DNA of 64,000 nucleotides from Thiomonas sp. X19 (GCF_900089495.1 NZ_LT605203.1:1855092-1919091), one strand, 5' to 3'; numbered from the stretch's first letter, positions 7,303-15,785 are shown. The notes: generated by a model from the letters alone, not told the origin. A program made the numbers and translations.

Positions 7303-7640
7303 TCCGCATCGATCAACTGTGGCTGGCCGTTGAGCCGCTGGACATGCGCGCCGGCACCGAGCGTTTGCTCGCCCGCGTGGTGCAAGTGTTCGGCTCGGCC
7401 CAGGCCCATCACGGCTACCTGTTCGCCAACGCACGCGCCACCCGCATCAAGCTGCTCGTGCATGACGGCTTCGGCGTGTGGTGTGCGGCGCGGCGCTTGA
7501 ACGACGGCCGTTTCGTGTGGCCGCGCGAGGTTCCCACCGCGGCCGCGCCGATGACCTTGACGCAGCTGCAATTTGACGCCTTGGTGCTCGGATTGCCCTG
7601 GCAGCGGCTGGAGCAAATGCGGGTGATCACACGCATGTGA
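7299..7640 (+). CDS. tnpB: IS66 accessory protein TnpB (IS66 Orf2-like)
   Basis: A 113-residue protein of the IS66 Orf2-like family. It contains the characteristic LAVEPLDMRAGTERLLARVV stretch, where DMR is the family hallmark, and a WCAARRLNDGRFVWP segment. It has no relation to the RNA-guided TnpB of IS605. Its molecular function is not known, but it is needed for full transposition. It is coupled to tnpA by a 4-nt overlap. An 80-nt gap with a large palindrome separates it from tnpC. Confidence 0.92.
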   Translation: MIRIDQLWLAVEPLDMRAGTERLLARVVQVFGSAQAHHGYLFANARATRIKLLVHDGFGVWCAARRLNDGRFVWPREVPTAAAPMTLTQLQFDALVLGLPWQRLEQMRVITRM

Positions 7641-7686
7641 TGGCGGCTGATCGCACGGATGGGATTGGACATTGAGAAGCAGCGCG

Positions 7687-7716
7687 GCGGCTATTCGGAC
7701 ATGTCCGAATAGCCGC
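7687..7716. repeat. Perfect 30-bp palindrome between tnpB and tnpC
   Basis: The 15-bp arm GCGGCTATTCGGACA is followed directly by its exact complement, with the centre at ACATGT. It ends 4 nt before the first in-frame ATG of tnpC. It could control tnpC translation, end the tnpAB transcript or form a cruciform; none of these is shown by the sequence. Confidence 0.85.
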
Positions 7717-7720
7717 GCCA

Positions 7721-9340
7721 ATGCTGGCTTTGCACAAGACGCGCATGCTCAATGTGCACGAACTCAAAGCCCAGGACCTGTATGGTCTGAGCCCCGTCGC
7801 GCTGACCGAAATCGCGGAGCAAATGCTCCAGCACATCGACGAGCAAAGCCGGCACATTGCAGCCCAAGCGCAGGACATCAAGTTCCGTGACGCCAAGATC
7901 GAGCGCATCACGTTCGAGCTGGCGCGCCTGAAGGCGTGGAAGTTCGCGGCCAAGACTGAAGCCATGAACGCCGAGCAGCGCCAACTCTTCGAGGAGACAC
8001 TCGCCGCCGACGAGGCCAGCCTCGAGGCACAGCTCGAAGCGCTGCAGGCGCAGGCTGGCGCGCAGCCCGATGTGGTGCCACAAGAACCGCGACGCCGCCC
8101 CAAGCGGCAGGCCCTACCCGAACACTTGGTGCGTGTCGAACATCAGCACGAGCCCGAGGACACCACCTGCCCATCTCCGGATTGCGGCCAGCCGATGGTG
8201 CGCGTGGGCGAAGACGTGAGCGAGCGCCTGGACATCGTGCCGGCGCAGTTCTTCGTGCACCGCCACATCCGTGGCAAGTGGGCCTGCCGCTGCTGCGAGC
8301 TGCTGGTGCAAGAGCCGGTGGCGCCGCAGATCATCGACAGCGGCATGCCCGCCGCCGGCCTGATGGCGCACACCCTGGTCAGCCGCTTCGTCGACCACCT
8401 GCCGTACTACCGCCAGGAGCAGATCAACGCCCGCTCAGGCGTGCACACGCCGCGCTCGACGCTGGCGGCATGGTCCGGGCGCGGTGGCGCCGCATTGCAG
8501 CCGCTGTTCGACGCGCAGCGCGAGTTCGTGCTCGGTGCGCAGGTGCTGCACGCCGACGAGACGCCGGTGAACATGCTCGACCCTGGGGCGGGCAAGACGA
8601 GACGAGCCTACGTCTGGGCCTACGCGCGCAGCGGCTTCGATGCGTTGCCGGGCGTGGCCTATGACTTCTGCGTCGGGCGCGGTGCCAAGTACCCGATGGC
8701 CTTCTTGCAAGGCTGGTCGGGCACGCTGGTGCGCGACGAGTTCAAGGGCTACGAGAGCGTGCTCAAGCCCGATGGGAGGACGGCGGCCGGCTGTCTTGCC
8801 CACGCCAGGCGCAAGTTCGACGAGCTGATCAAGGTCAACCAGAGCCCGGTGGCTACGCAGGCGTTGCAGCGCATCGCCTGGCTCTACCGCATCGAGCGCG
8901 AGGCGCGGGACTTGACCGAAGAAGAACGGCTTGCCATGCGGCAAGCCCGCTCGAAACCACTGTGGGAGGAATTGCACGTCTGGCTGCGGCTGGAGCGAAC
9001 GCATGTGCCCGAGGGCAGCGCGATCGCCGGCGCCATCGACTACAGCCTCAACGCCTGGACAGCGTTGACGGCCAACCTGAACGACGGCATGGTGCAGGTC
9101 GACAACAACCACATCGAGAACCTGATGCGGCCCTGGGCAATGGGACGCAAGGCGTGGCTGTTCGCCGGCAGTGAACTGGCGGGCCAGCGCGCCGCCGTCG
9201 TGATGAGTCTGGTGCAATCGGCCAAGCTCAATGGGCATGATCCGTGGGCCTACCTCAAGGACGTTCTGACGCGGCTGCCCACACACATGAACAGCCGCAT
9301 CGAGGAGCTGCTGCCGCATCGCTGGCAGCCAATGGGCTGA
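7721..9340 (+). CDS. tnpC: IS66 transposase TnpC
   Basis: This is the DDE transposase of the IS66 family (539 residues). It has an N-terminal coiled-coil region with leucine-zipper-like spacing (about residues 15-90) and a Cys-rich zinc-binding segment (CPSPDCGQP ... WACRCCELL). The catalytic core is intact: VLHADETPVNML (Asp), LVRDEFKGYESVL (Asp) and VDNNHIENLMRP (Glu), followed by the C-terminal helical domain. The ATG at 7721 lies 4 nt after a large palindrome. The ATG at 7745 (MLNVHELKAQ) may be the true start because homologues begin similarly. Confidence 0.93.
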   Translation: MLALHKTRMLNVHELKAQDLYGLSPVALTEIAEQMLQHIDEQSRHIAAQAQDIKFRDAKIERITFELARLKAWKFAAKTEAMNAEQRQLFEETLAADEASLEAQLEALQAQAGAQPDVVPQEPRRRPKRQALPEHLVRVEHQHEPEDTTCPSPDCGQPMVRVGEDVSERLDIVPAQFFVHRHIRGKWACRCCELLVQEPVAPQIIDSGMPAAGLMAHTLVSRFVDHLPYYRQEQINARSGVHTPRSTLAAWSGRGGAALQPLFDAQREFVLGAQVLHADETPVNMLDPGAGKTRRAYVWAYARSGFDALPGVAYDFCVGRGAKYPMAFLQGWSGTLVRDEFKGYESVLKPDGRTAAGCLAHARRKFDELIKVNQSPVATQALQRIAWLYRIEREARDLTEEERLAMRQARSKPLWEELHVWLRLERTHVPEGSAIAGAIDYSLNAWTALTANLNDGMVQVDNNHIENLMRPWAMGRKAWLFAGSELAGQRAAVVMSLVQSAKLNGHDPWAYLKDVLTRLPTHMNSRIEELLPHRWQPMG

Positions 9341-9378
9341 GGTCGTCGCCGACCTGCGCGCACGCTGCGGTCAACTCG

Positions 9379-10227
9379 TCAAGGTGGGGTGGCTAGCCGC
9401 TTACTCCACTGCTGCAGCGCAGCCAGCGCTTTGGGGGAAGAGTCGACGGAGGGAGATTGGGCCGCCGCCTGCAACTTGCGCTGCACCGCGCGCAGCACAA
9501 TGCCCAGGATCGTGCGCTGACGCTTGATGCAGCGCTGCAAGCGCCGATACTGCTTGGCATGGGCATAGCCGCCAGCCTTGAAGCGCAAGCCTTTGCCTTC
9601 CTTGGCATAGGTCTGCTTGAGCGCGATGCCCGCCTGTTTGGCTGCACGCACCACCTTGTGGCGCGCAATCTCCAGCAGGCGGCTGTCGGTGGGGTGGGCA
9701 ACAGCCTTCTCCTGCACCGTGGTATCGACGATCACCCGCTGCAGTTCCTGGGGCTGCACGGCCTGGATCGTCACGGCGGTGTCGATGGTGGCTTTGAGCA
9801 GCTCTTCCAGCCCGTCTTCGCCCAGGGCGCGGCGAAAGCGCCCGATCTGGGTGGGGTCGCACGGCGGGCGATGCTCAAAGTACACCCGTCCGCTGAAGAA
9901 CTGCCACAGCACGTTCTCGCTCCAGCGCACCACCAGGTCCTCATCGCTCAGGTTGAAGGTGTGCTTCAGATACAGCAGGCTGATCATCAACCGCAGAGGC
10001 AGCCGGGGGCGTCCGGCGGGACTGGCGCCTGCGCCCACCAGCGACTGTGTAGGGCCGAACAGGTCGTGCCCTTCGAGGACTGCACCCTGCCGCGCCTGGT
10101 GTTCAAACTTGACGGCCAGCGCCGCTTCCAACTGCGCCCACGGTAGCCGCGTGGCCAGCACTGCCAGGGGATCGTTCAGGTGGATCATGGCGTCGATGCG
10201 GCTGCGGAAAAAGTCGGGCGTGGTCAT
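9379..10227 (-). pseudogene. IS5-family transposase truncated by IS66
   Basis: The same transposase as 1-756, here cut at its 3' end. The ATG is at 10227. The DUF772-like domain and first catalytic Asp (VIVDTTVQEKAV) are present. The protein then runs into the right end of IS66 at 9404 and stops after a short foreign tail (RLATPP). The residues expected to hold the second and third acidic residues are missing (full-length relatives have about 400 or more residues). The remaining 3' part is not present left of IS66. Confidence 0.85.
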
Positions 10228-10309
10228 CCTCAAATCCCTCAGAAATCAGTTTCTCCAATAACGCTTCTCAAGGGATTCGGTGCACAGAAAAACAGAAAAC
10301 TGTGAGCAT

Positions 10310-10957
10310 TCATGCGGGCTGGCGGGGTTTTGCAGGGCCGACGACGTAATGGCACGATCCACCGAAGTACCTCCATGCCTGCTCGTGCAGTTCGGCCCAG
10401 ACCTGCTGGCTGGACTTCCACACGACGCGCCGGAAGCTGCGCCGCGAGTAGCGCAGCGTGGCCACGAACAGCCGCGGCTTGCGATAGCGGTCGGTGCCGG
10501 GCACAAGCGTGGGGGCGCCCTCGCCGTAGTCGACCTGCATCTCCTCGCCGGGCACAAAGCTCAGGCGGTCGAACTGCTCGGGCTCCTTGTGGCGCAGGCG
10601 CGCGGCGAAGCGCTTGACCGAGTTGTACGCGCCGCCGAATGCGTACTGGTCAACCAGGTCCTGGTCGATCGCCATGGCGTTGCGCTGCAGGCGCAGCTGC
10701 GCCTCGATGAACGCGCGGTGCGGCTCGCACGCCGACGCCGTGGCGGCCGCCGGAGTCGGTGGCCGGGGTGGAGCAGTTTGCTCTTCCGAGTCGGTGGCCA
10801 CCCCGGGGCAGTTTGGCCGCTCGGCGGCAAAGCGCTGCTGGTAGGCGCGGATCGTGTGGCGCGAAATGCCCGTGATGCGGGCGATCTCGCGCTGCGTCGC
10901 TCCCTTGCCCAACAGGGTCCAGATCGTGGTTTGGAGATGTGGCTTCAAGACGTTCAA
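10310..10957 (-). pseudogene. istA: IS21-family IstA transposase, C-terminally truncated (copy 2)
   Basis: Identical to 839-1486. The helix-turn-helix and first catalytic Asp region remain; the second Asp, Glu and C-terminal domain are absent. It carries two IS21-end-like motifs within its linker-coding part. No matching istB follows on the minus strand. Confidence 0.8.
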
Positions 10958-11123
10958 CTGTGAGTCCCCGAGACGTGCAAGGGGACAGAAAGTAACGTCC
11001 TGCCAGTGTGGCCTCCGGCTACGGCGACGCGCCGCTCATCGCGTCAAATCGCCGTGGCCAGGGTGGAGCAGTTTGACCTGGCCACAAGTGGAGCAGTTTG
11101 GGTGGCCATCAGGGCACGCAACG

Positions 11124-12533
11124 GTGCAGCGGGTGCTGGCGCAGGCCGGGCTACCGCACTGCGGGGCGATCCAGCGAGCATCAATGATCGAGCCCTACCT
11201 GCCGTTCGTGCTGCGCACGCTGGAGAAATTCCCCACGCTGACTGCGGCGCGCTTGTACGCGATGGTGCGCGAGCGCGGGTACGCGGGGGCGCCGGACCAC
11301 TTCCGCCACCGCATCGCGCTGCACCGGCCGCGCCCGGCGCCCGAAGCCTACTTGCGGCTGCGCACGCTGCCGGCTGAACAAGCCCAGGTGGACTGGGCTC
11401 ACTTTGATCACATGGAGATCGGGCGCGCCCGCCGCCCGCTCATGGGCTTCGTGATGGTGCTGTCGTACTCGCGCGCGATCTACCTGCGCTTCTTCCTCGA
11501 CGCGCGCATGGAGAGCTTCCTGCGTGGGCACCTCGGCGCGTTCCACGCCTGGTGCGGGGTCCCGAAGGTCCTGCTCTACGACAACCTGCGCTCGGCGGTG
11601 CTCGAGCGCGCGGGAGATGCCATCCGCTTCCACCCGACGCTCTTGGCCTTCGCCGCGCATTATCGCTACGAGCCGCGCCCGGTGGCCGTGGCGCGCGGCA
11701 ACGAGAAGGGTCGGGTCGAGCGCGCGATCCGCTACATCCGCGATGCCTTCTTCGCCGGGCGCGAGTTCGACAGCCTGGCCGACCTCAACCATCAGGCCCA
11801 GGTCTGGTGCCGCACCCAGGCGGCCGAGCGGGCTTGCCCCGAGGATCGGGACCTGCGCGTGCGCGAAGCCTTCGCGCGCGAGCAGCCGCTGCTGCTGGCG
11901 TTGCCCGCCGAACCCTATCCGGTCGAGGAGGTGGTGGTGGCCCGGGTGGGCAAGACGCCCTACGTGCGCTTCGACCTCAACGACTACTCGGTGCCCCACA
12001 CCCACGTGCGCCGCGCCGTGACGGTGCGCGCCGACACCACCCAGGTCCGGGTGCTCGACGGCGATCAGGTGCTGGCCATCCACCGCCGCAGCTTCGATCG
12101 CGGCGGACAGATCGAGGAGCCGCGCCACATCGAGGAGCTCAAGCAGCGCAAGGCTGCGGCGCGCCAACACCGGGGCGTCAACAGCCTCACGCGCGCCGTG
12201 CCGGCGGCGCAGGCGCTGCTGGAGCGCGCGGCCGCCGCCGGCGCGCACATCGGCGCCATCACCCGGGAGATGGAGCACCTGCTCGAGCGCTTCGGCGCGC
12301 CCGATCTGCAGGCCGCCATCCTGGAGGCGCTGGACGGCGGCGTGGCCCACCCCAACGCCGTGCGCGTTTGCCTGGAGCGGCGACGCCTGCAGCGCGGCGC
12401 GCCAGCGCCCGTGGCCTCCTGCCTGCCCGAGCACGTGCGGAACAAGGACGCCGCGGTGCGGCCGCACCCGCTCGACACCTACGACCAACTGACCCTGGAG
12501 AACGACGATGACGATCAGCCCGAACAGTCCTGA
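11124..12533 (+). CDS. istA: IS21-family IstA transposase, N-terminally shortened (copy 2)
   Basis: Identical to 1653-3062. The DDE residues are present (QVDWAHFDH, LLYDNLRSAV, NEKGRVERAIRY) but the N-terminal helix-turn-helix is missing. The GTG at 11124 is the likely start and the ATG at 11184 an alternative. That the truncated form is present twice shows the truncation preceded the duplication. Confidence 0.85.
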   Translation: MQRVLAQAGLPHCGAIQRASMIEPYLPFVLRTLEKFPTLTAARLYAMVRERGYAGAPDHFRHRIALHRPRPAPEAYLRLRTLPAEQAQVDWAHFDHMEIGRARRPLMGFVMVLSYSRAIYLRFFLDARMESFLRGHLGAFHAWCGVPKVLLYDNLRSAVLERAGDAIRFHPTLLAFAAHYRYEPRPVAVARGNEKGRVERAIRYIRDAFFAGREFDSLADLNHQAQVWCRTQAAERACPEDRDLRVREAFAREQPLLLALPAEPYPVEEVVVARVGKTPYVRFDLNDYSVPHTHVRRAVTVRADTTQVRVLDGDQVLAIHRRSFDRGGQIEEPRHIEELKQRKAAARQHRGVNSLTRAVPAAQALLERAAAAGAHIGAITREMEHLLERFGAPDLQAAILEALDGGVAHPNAVRVCLERRRLQRGAPAPVASCLPEHVRNKDAAVRPHPLDTYDQLTLENDDDDQPEQS

Positions 12534-13290
12534 TTCTCTGCTGCGCCGCGCCCAGGCGCTGCACCTGAGCGGCCTCGCCGAGCACTGGGGCGAGGCGGCC
12601 GGCGCGCCCTGGGTGCCGGCGCTGCTGCAGTGGGAGGAGGACGCGCGCGCCCAGCGCTCGCTGTGCCGGCGCATAGCCCAAGCGAAGCTGGGCCGCTTCA
12701 AGGCACTGGCCGACTTCGACTGGAAATGGCCCCGCCGCATTGACCGCGGCGCCATCGAGGATCTCATGCAACTGCGCTTCGTCAAGGAGGCCGTCAACGT
12801 CGTGCTCATCGGCCCCAACGGCGTGGGCAAATCCACCCTGGCGCAGAACCTGGCCCACCAGGCGCTCGTACACGGTCACACGGTGCTGTTCAAGCCCGCC
12901 GGCGACATGCTCGGGGAACTGGCCGCCCTGGACAGCGACTCCGCCCTGAGGCGGCGCCTGCGCCACTACGCGGCCCCCGACGTGCTGGTCATCGACGAGG
13001 TCGGCTACCTCTCCTACTCCAACCGCCACGCCGATCTGCTGTTCGAGCTCATCAGCCGGCGCTACGAGAAGCGCTCGACCATCGTGACCACCAACAAGCC
13101 CTTCGCACAATGGTCCGAGGTGTTCCCCAACGCCGCCTGCGTGGTCTCGCTGGTCGACCGCCTGGTCCATCACGCCGAAGTCGTGTCCATCGATGCGAAC
13201 TCGTATCGCCTCAAGGAGGCGCGCGAGCGCACCGAGACCCGGGCGGGCAAGCGCCGAGGCCCCAAGAGCGGCGGCGAGGCCGCATCATGA
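12508..13290 (+). CDS. istB: IS21-family helper ATPase IstB (copy 2)
   Basis: Identical to 3037-3819. AAA+ ATPase with Walker A GPNGVGKS and Walker B VLVIDEVGYL. It overlaps istA by 26 nt and the following small ORF by 4 nt. It appears intact. Confidence 0.93.
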   Translation: MTISPNSPDSLLRRAQALHLSGLAEHWGEAAGAPWVPALLQWEEDARAQRSLCRRIAQAKLGRFKALADFDWKWPRRIDRGAIEDLMQLRFVKEAVNVVLIGPNGVGKSTLAQNLAHQALVHGHTVLFKPAGDMLGELAALDSDSALRRRLRHYAAPDVLVIDEVGYLSYSNRHADLLFELISRRYEKRSTIVTTNKPFAQWSEVFPNAACVVSLVDRLVHHAEVVSIDANSYRLKEARERTETRAGKRRGPKSGGEAAS

Positions 13291-13523
13291 ACCGCCCCCC
13301 ACTGCTGCCCTCTGGGCTGCGGCGCGGCGTGGCCTTCCTCGTGCCCGACACCTGGAGCGCTGAGCAGGCACTGGCCGTGTTCGAACTGCTCGACGATCTG
13401 CGCGAGGTGATCGGAACGCGCTACATCGTCGACCTCCAGAGCGCGCTGCGCGAGCAGCGCGAACCCAACCGCGATCCGCGCCAGCCCGACTTGCCCTTCG
13501 CCGTGCCCGACGACGACTTCTGA
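13287..13523 (+). CDS. Small conserved ORF following istB (copy 2)
   Basis: Identical to 3816-4052. It encodes a 78-residue protein with a central amphipathic helix (ALAVFELLDDLREVIG) and an acidic tail; function unknown. It is translationally coupled to istB. The hairpin described at 4065-4095 recurs after it at 13536-13566. Confidence 0.7.
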   Translation: MNRPPLLPSGLRRGVAFLVPDTWSAEQALAVFELLDDLREVIGTRYIVDLQSALREQREPNRDPRQPDLPFAVPDDDF

Positions 13524-13629
13524 ACGACACCGACCACAACAACGGGGCCGGCAGGCCCCCTGTTGTGTCAGCCTCTGGACAGCGCCTCGGCGCCGGATAT
13601 GCGCGGATTTACAAAGCCGTCAACACACG

Positions 13630-13791
13630 GGCTATGCCATTGAAATGCGAGTGAACCCGGCATTTGTGCGCGCCAATGAAATTCCAGTTTTACGCGGCTC
13701 CCACGAAAAACTGACGCAAGCCACAGGTTTTGCCCCGCGTTTTGCGCTGAACGATACGTTGGACTGGATGCTGACCAGCGACCCCGTGTAG
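13630..13791 (+). pseudogene. 3' remnant of nucleotide-sugar epimerase/reductase (copy 2)
   Basis: Identical to 4159-4320: the C-terminal about 53 codons of a GDP-6-deoxymannose reductase-type SDR, from GYAIEMRVNPAF to the stop. No start or NAD-binding domain is present nearby. Confidence 0.75.
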
Positions 13792-13842
13792 CCGTCAGAT
13801 GTACAACATCGTTTGACTTCATGGCTGGGCTTGAGTCGGCGG

Positions 13843-13861
13843 TGTCAAACAACGTTTGACA
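13843..13861. promoter_or_regulatory. Palindromic operator-like site (copy 2)
   Basis: TGTCAAAC-AAC-GTTTGACA, as at 4372-4390, located 10 nt before the truncated mazE-like ORF at 13872. Confidence 0.55.
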
Positions 13862-13871
13862 GGAACCAGCC

Positions 13872-13967
13872 ATGGAAGTGACGCTGAAGAACATGAGTAA
13901 CAGCACGGCGCTGATCATGTCCCCAACCGCCAAAGCACGAAAAGCAGCCCAATCCTGGCGCTCTTGA
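13872..13967 (+). pseudogene. Truncated AbrB/MazE-type antitoxin (copy 2)
   Basis: Identical to 4401-4496. The antitoxin N-terminus (MEVTLKNMSNSTALIMS) is fused at 13921 to the 101-bp repeat, giving 31 codons. No mazF-like toxin follows directly; the next module is a VapBC pair. Confidence 0.7.
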
Positions 13968-14021
13968 ATGCAGAGGGCTGGAAGCCAGATTTGCGCAGGA
14001 ATGCGGCGGGCGTCGTTTTGA
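13921..14021. repeat. 101-bp repeat, copy B
   Basis: Identical to copy A (4450-4550). The downstream sequence diverges from copy A at 14022. A VapBC operon starts 93 bp further on. Copies B and C (14824-14924) flank the VapBC operon as direct repeats, a cassette-like arrangement. Confidence 0.9.
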
Positions 14022-14113
14022 TGCGGCCAAGGTCTATGCCCCGCATGCCCCACCAAGTTTGACGTCACTCGGTTTTTGGCATATCTTTTTGCTATGTATT
14101 GCATGGGGGCCCT

Positions 14114-14359
14114 ATGGAAACGGCAAAAGTGTTCTGGTCTGGCCGGTCGCAAGCGGTGCGTTTGCCCAAGGCCTTTCGGTTCGAAGGTGACGTGGTGCGG
14201 ATACGGCGGCATGGCGCGGCGGTGATTCTTGAGCCCGTCCCGACCGACTGGGCTTGGCTTGATGCGCTTGCTGGTACCTTGGATGCCGACTTCATGCAGG
14301 CGGTTGCGGCGCAACCTGCACCGCAGGAGCGGCAAGAGTTGACGGCACTCTTCCCCTGA
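14114..14359 (+). CDS. vapB: VapB-type antitoxin
   Basis: This 81-residue AbrB-fold VapB antitoxin has the classic N-terminus (METAKVFWSGRSQAVRLPKAF), where the FxxGRSQAVRLP motif binds the operator DNA. The C-terminal part (DADFMQAVAAQ) would bind VapC. The ATG at 14114 is preferred to an upstream TTG because VapB proteins begin at this point. An AT-rich stretch with a TATGTAT sequence just upstream may hold the promoter. It overlaps vapC by 1 nt (TGATG). Confidence 0.92.
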   Translation: METAKVFWSGRSQAVRLPKAFRFEGDVVRIRRHGAAVILEPVPTDWAWLDALAGTLDADFMQAVAAQPAPQERQELTALFP

Positions 14360-14760
14360 TGCGCTTCCTGCTCGACTCCAACGCCGTCATTGCGTTGCTG
14401 AACCATCCGACTGGCCCGGTCTCGCAACGTGTTCGGCAGTATCGGCCAGTGGACATCGGTTTGCCGTCCATCGTGATGCACGAGTTGTATTTCGGTGCCT
14501 TCAAGAGCCAGCGGACCGAGAGGAATTTAGCCATCGTCGATGGCTTGCGTTTTGAGGTGGTTCCGTTCGATCAGGACGATGCGCGCCGGGCCGGAGAGAT
14601 TCGGGCGGCACTGGCGGCGCAAGGAACACCCATCGGCGGGTATGACGTCCTGATCGCAGGCCAGGCCAGTGCCCGCGGCTTGACTCTGGTATCTCGCAAT
14701 TTGCGTGAGTTTGCACGCGTGGAAAGTCTCCAGGCCGAGAACTGGGAAGCCGAGGCTTGA
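14359..14760 (+). CDS. vapC: VapC PIN-domain RNase toxin
   Basis: A 133-residue VapC with a complete PIN active site: FLLDSNAVIALL (Asp), SIVMHELYFGA (Glu), GGYDVLIAGQA (Asp) and the closing TLVSRNLREFARVE. This subgroup (VapC/FitB-like) cuts initiator tRNA in known cases. Its start overlaps the vapB stop. Length and motifs are normal, so it is probably active. The operon is bracketed by 101-bp repeats B and C. Confidence 0.93.
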   Translation: MRFLLDSNAVIALLNHPTGPVSQRVRQYRPVDIGLPSIVMHELYFGAFKSQRTERNLAIVDGLRFEVVPFDQDDARRAGEIRAALAAQGTPIGGYDVLIAGQASARGLTLVSRNLREFARVESLQAENWEAEA

Positions 14761-14823
14761 CCCAGGACGCAGACTTCAAAAGCCTCGGTGGCGTGCGCTA
14801 TTTTGCTCCAGCATGAAAGCAGC

Positions 14824-14924
14824 CCCCAACCGCCAAAGCACAAAAAGCAGCCCAATCCTTGCGCTCTCGAATGCAGAGGGCTGGAAGCCAGATTTGCGCA
14901 GGAATGCGGCGGGCGTCGTTTTGA
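14824..14924. repeat. 101-bp repeat, copy C
   Basis: Matches copies A and B over 101 bp with three substitutions (near 14841, 14858 and 14869). Upstream sequence differs from copies A/B before 14824 and downstream after 14924, which defines both ends of the unit. A MntA/HEPN-type TA module starts 40 bp downstream. Confidence 0.9.
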
Positions 14925-14963
14925 TCAGGCGGATCATCCTTGAAATGAGGACTGGAGTTGGCG

Positions 14964-15252
14964 ATGAAACCTTCGGCTGCGCTTGTTCACCGGCATGCAG
15001 ACATACGCGAGGCTGTGAGCCGTTTTCGCAGTTCAAACCCCCGCGTCTTCGGGTCCGTGCTTCATGGCACGGACCAGGATGGTAGTGATCTCGACATATT
15101 GGTCGATGCCTTGCCCGGGGCAACATTGTTTGACTTGGGGGGTACAGCTCGCTCTTGAGGATTTGCTCGGCGTGCCGGTTGATGTGCTGACGCCCAGTGA
15201 CCTGCCAGCCAGATTCCGGGATAAGGTGCTCGCCGAGGCCATGCCAATATGA
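14964..15252 (+). pseudogene. MntA-type nucleotidyltransferase antitoxin with frameshift
   Basis: The first frame encodes a minimal nucleotidyltransferase with VFGSVLHGTDQDGSDLDILVD, the GSxxxGxxxxDSDLD active site. At a run of six G (15137-15142) the reading shifts; the rest (LALEDLLGVPVDVLTPSDLP) continues in another frame to 15252. Removing one G would restore a 95-residue protein. MntA antitoxins AMPylate their HEPN toxin. This could be a real mutation, phase variation at the G-run or a sequencing error. The ATG at 14964 is preferred to the TTG at 14958. The stop overlaps the next ATG (ATGA). Confidence 0.75.
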
Positions 15253-15785
15253 GCGAAGCCGAGAGGACGGATGGATTGTCCGATGTCAGCCTGTCTCGTC
15301 TGGCCGATGATCTGGATCACATTCGGCAAGCCGCCAAGGACGCTTGTCACTTTGTCGAGGGTATGAGCAAGCAAGACTTTCTCGCCGACAAGCGCAAGCA
15401 CCTGCTGGCTGACATGATCGCACAGTGCGATCTCAAGGCGGCACCGCCTGCTGACTTGGCGCTCTGGGACGTGGCGTGCCCCGTTGGGAACGAGGTGGAC
15501 TTGCTCCGTTGCCGGGGTAATCATCTAGATTCTATGTGGCATATCGCCGGCGCGTGTGAACACGTGACAGATGGAGTCGCTAGCTGCCTCATTTACGTCT
15601 GCAACATAGTCGACGGTATCGATTCTACGGCCGGAGAAGATAAATCGGCTCTTCGTGAGCATCCCAAGCCCCTGGGGGCGCCCGGCGTTTGCGAAGAAAC
15701 GATCTTTGGGCTACAAGGTGAACGGCAGTGCCGAGATGACCGACAAGTCATTGGTGCGAGCCTGCGGCGTTGTAGGACGCCGTGA
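15249..15785 (+). pseudogene. HEPN-type toxin (DUF86), broken after about 50 codons
   Basis: The ORF starts at the ATG overlapping the mntA-like stop. Residues about 15-50 (LADDLDHIRQAAKDACHFVEG, then DFLADKR) match the start of HEPN/DUF86 toxins, which partner MntA. After residue 50 similarity ends. The catalytic RxxxxH motif (usually RNxxxH) near residue 100 is absent, and the ORF continues through unrelated sequence to 15785. The toxin is therefore dead, probably through the arrival of the IS110-type element. Only 15249 to about 15398 derive from the toxin gene. Confidence 0.65.

Larger units (their letters stand above)
6857..9404 (+). mobile_element. IS66-family insertion sequence, complete (2548 bp)
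   Basis: The ends are inverted repeats beginning GTAAGCGGCTAGCC. The left end starts at 6857 and the right end finishes at 9404, and similarity continues inward through CCACCTTGA. Three genes tnpA, tnpB and tnpC are intact. The flanking 8 bp (GGCGCATC left, TCCACTGC right) do not match, so no target duplication is present. The right end truncates an IS5-type transposase gene whose missing part is not found on the left flank. A rearrangement after insertion is therefore likely. Confidence 0.9.
9472..14021. repeat. Long direct repeat, copy 2
   Basis: Second copy of the block at 1-4550, same orientation, offset 9471. Similarity may extend left of 9472, but the corresponding bases of copy 1 lie outside the window. 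It ends at 14021, the last base of the 101-bp repeat copy B. The two copies flank about 4.9 kb with two TA modules, an epimerase pseudogene and IS66, so homologous recombination could delete or amplify that segment. Confidence 0.95.

Noticed and set aside
7299..7640. IS66 TnpB as an RNA-guided TnpB nuclease
   Set aside because: The name is shared only; this is the 113-residue IS66 Orf2-like protein without RuvC or zinc-ribbon motifs.
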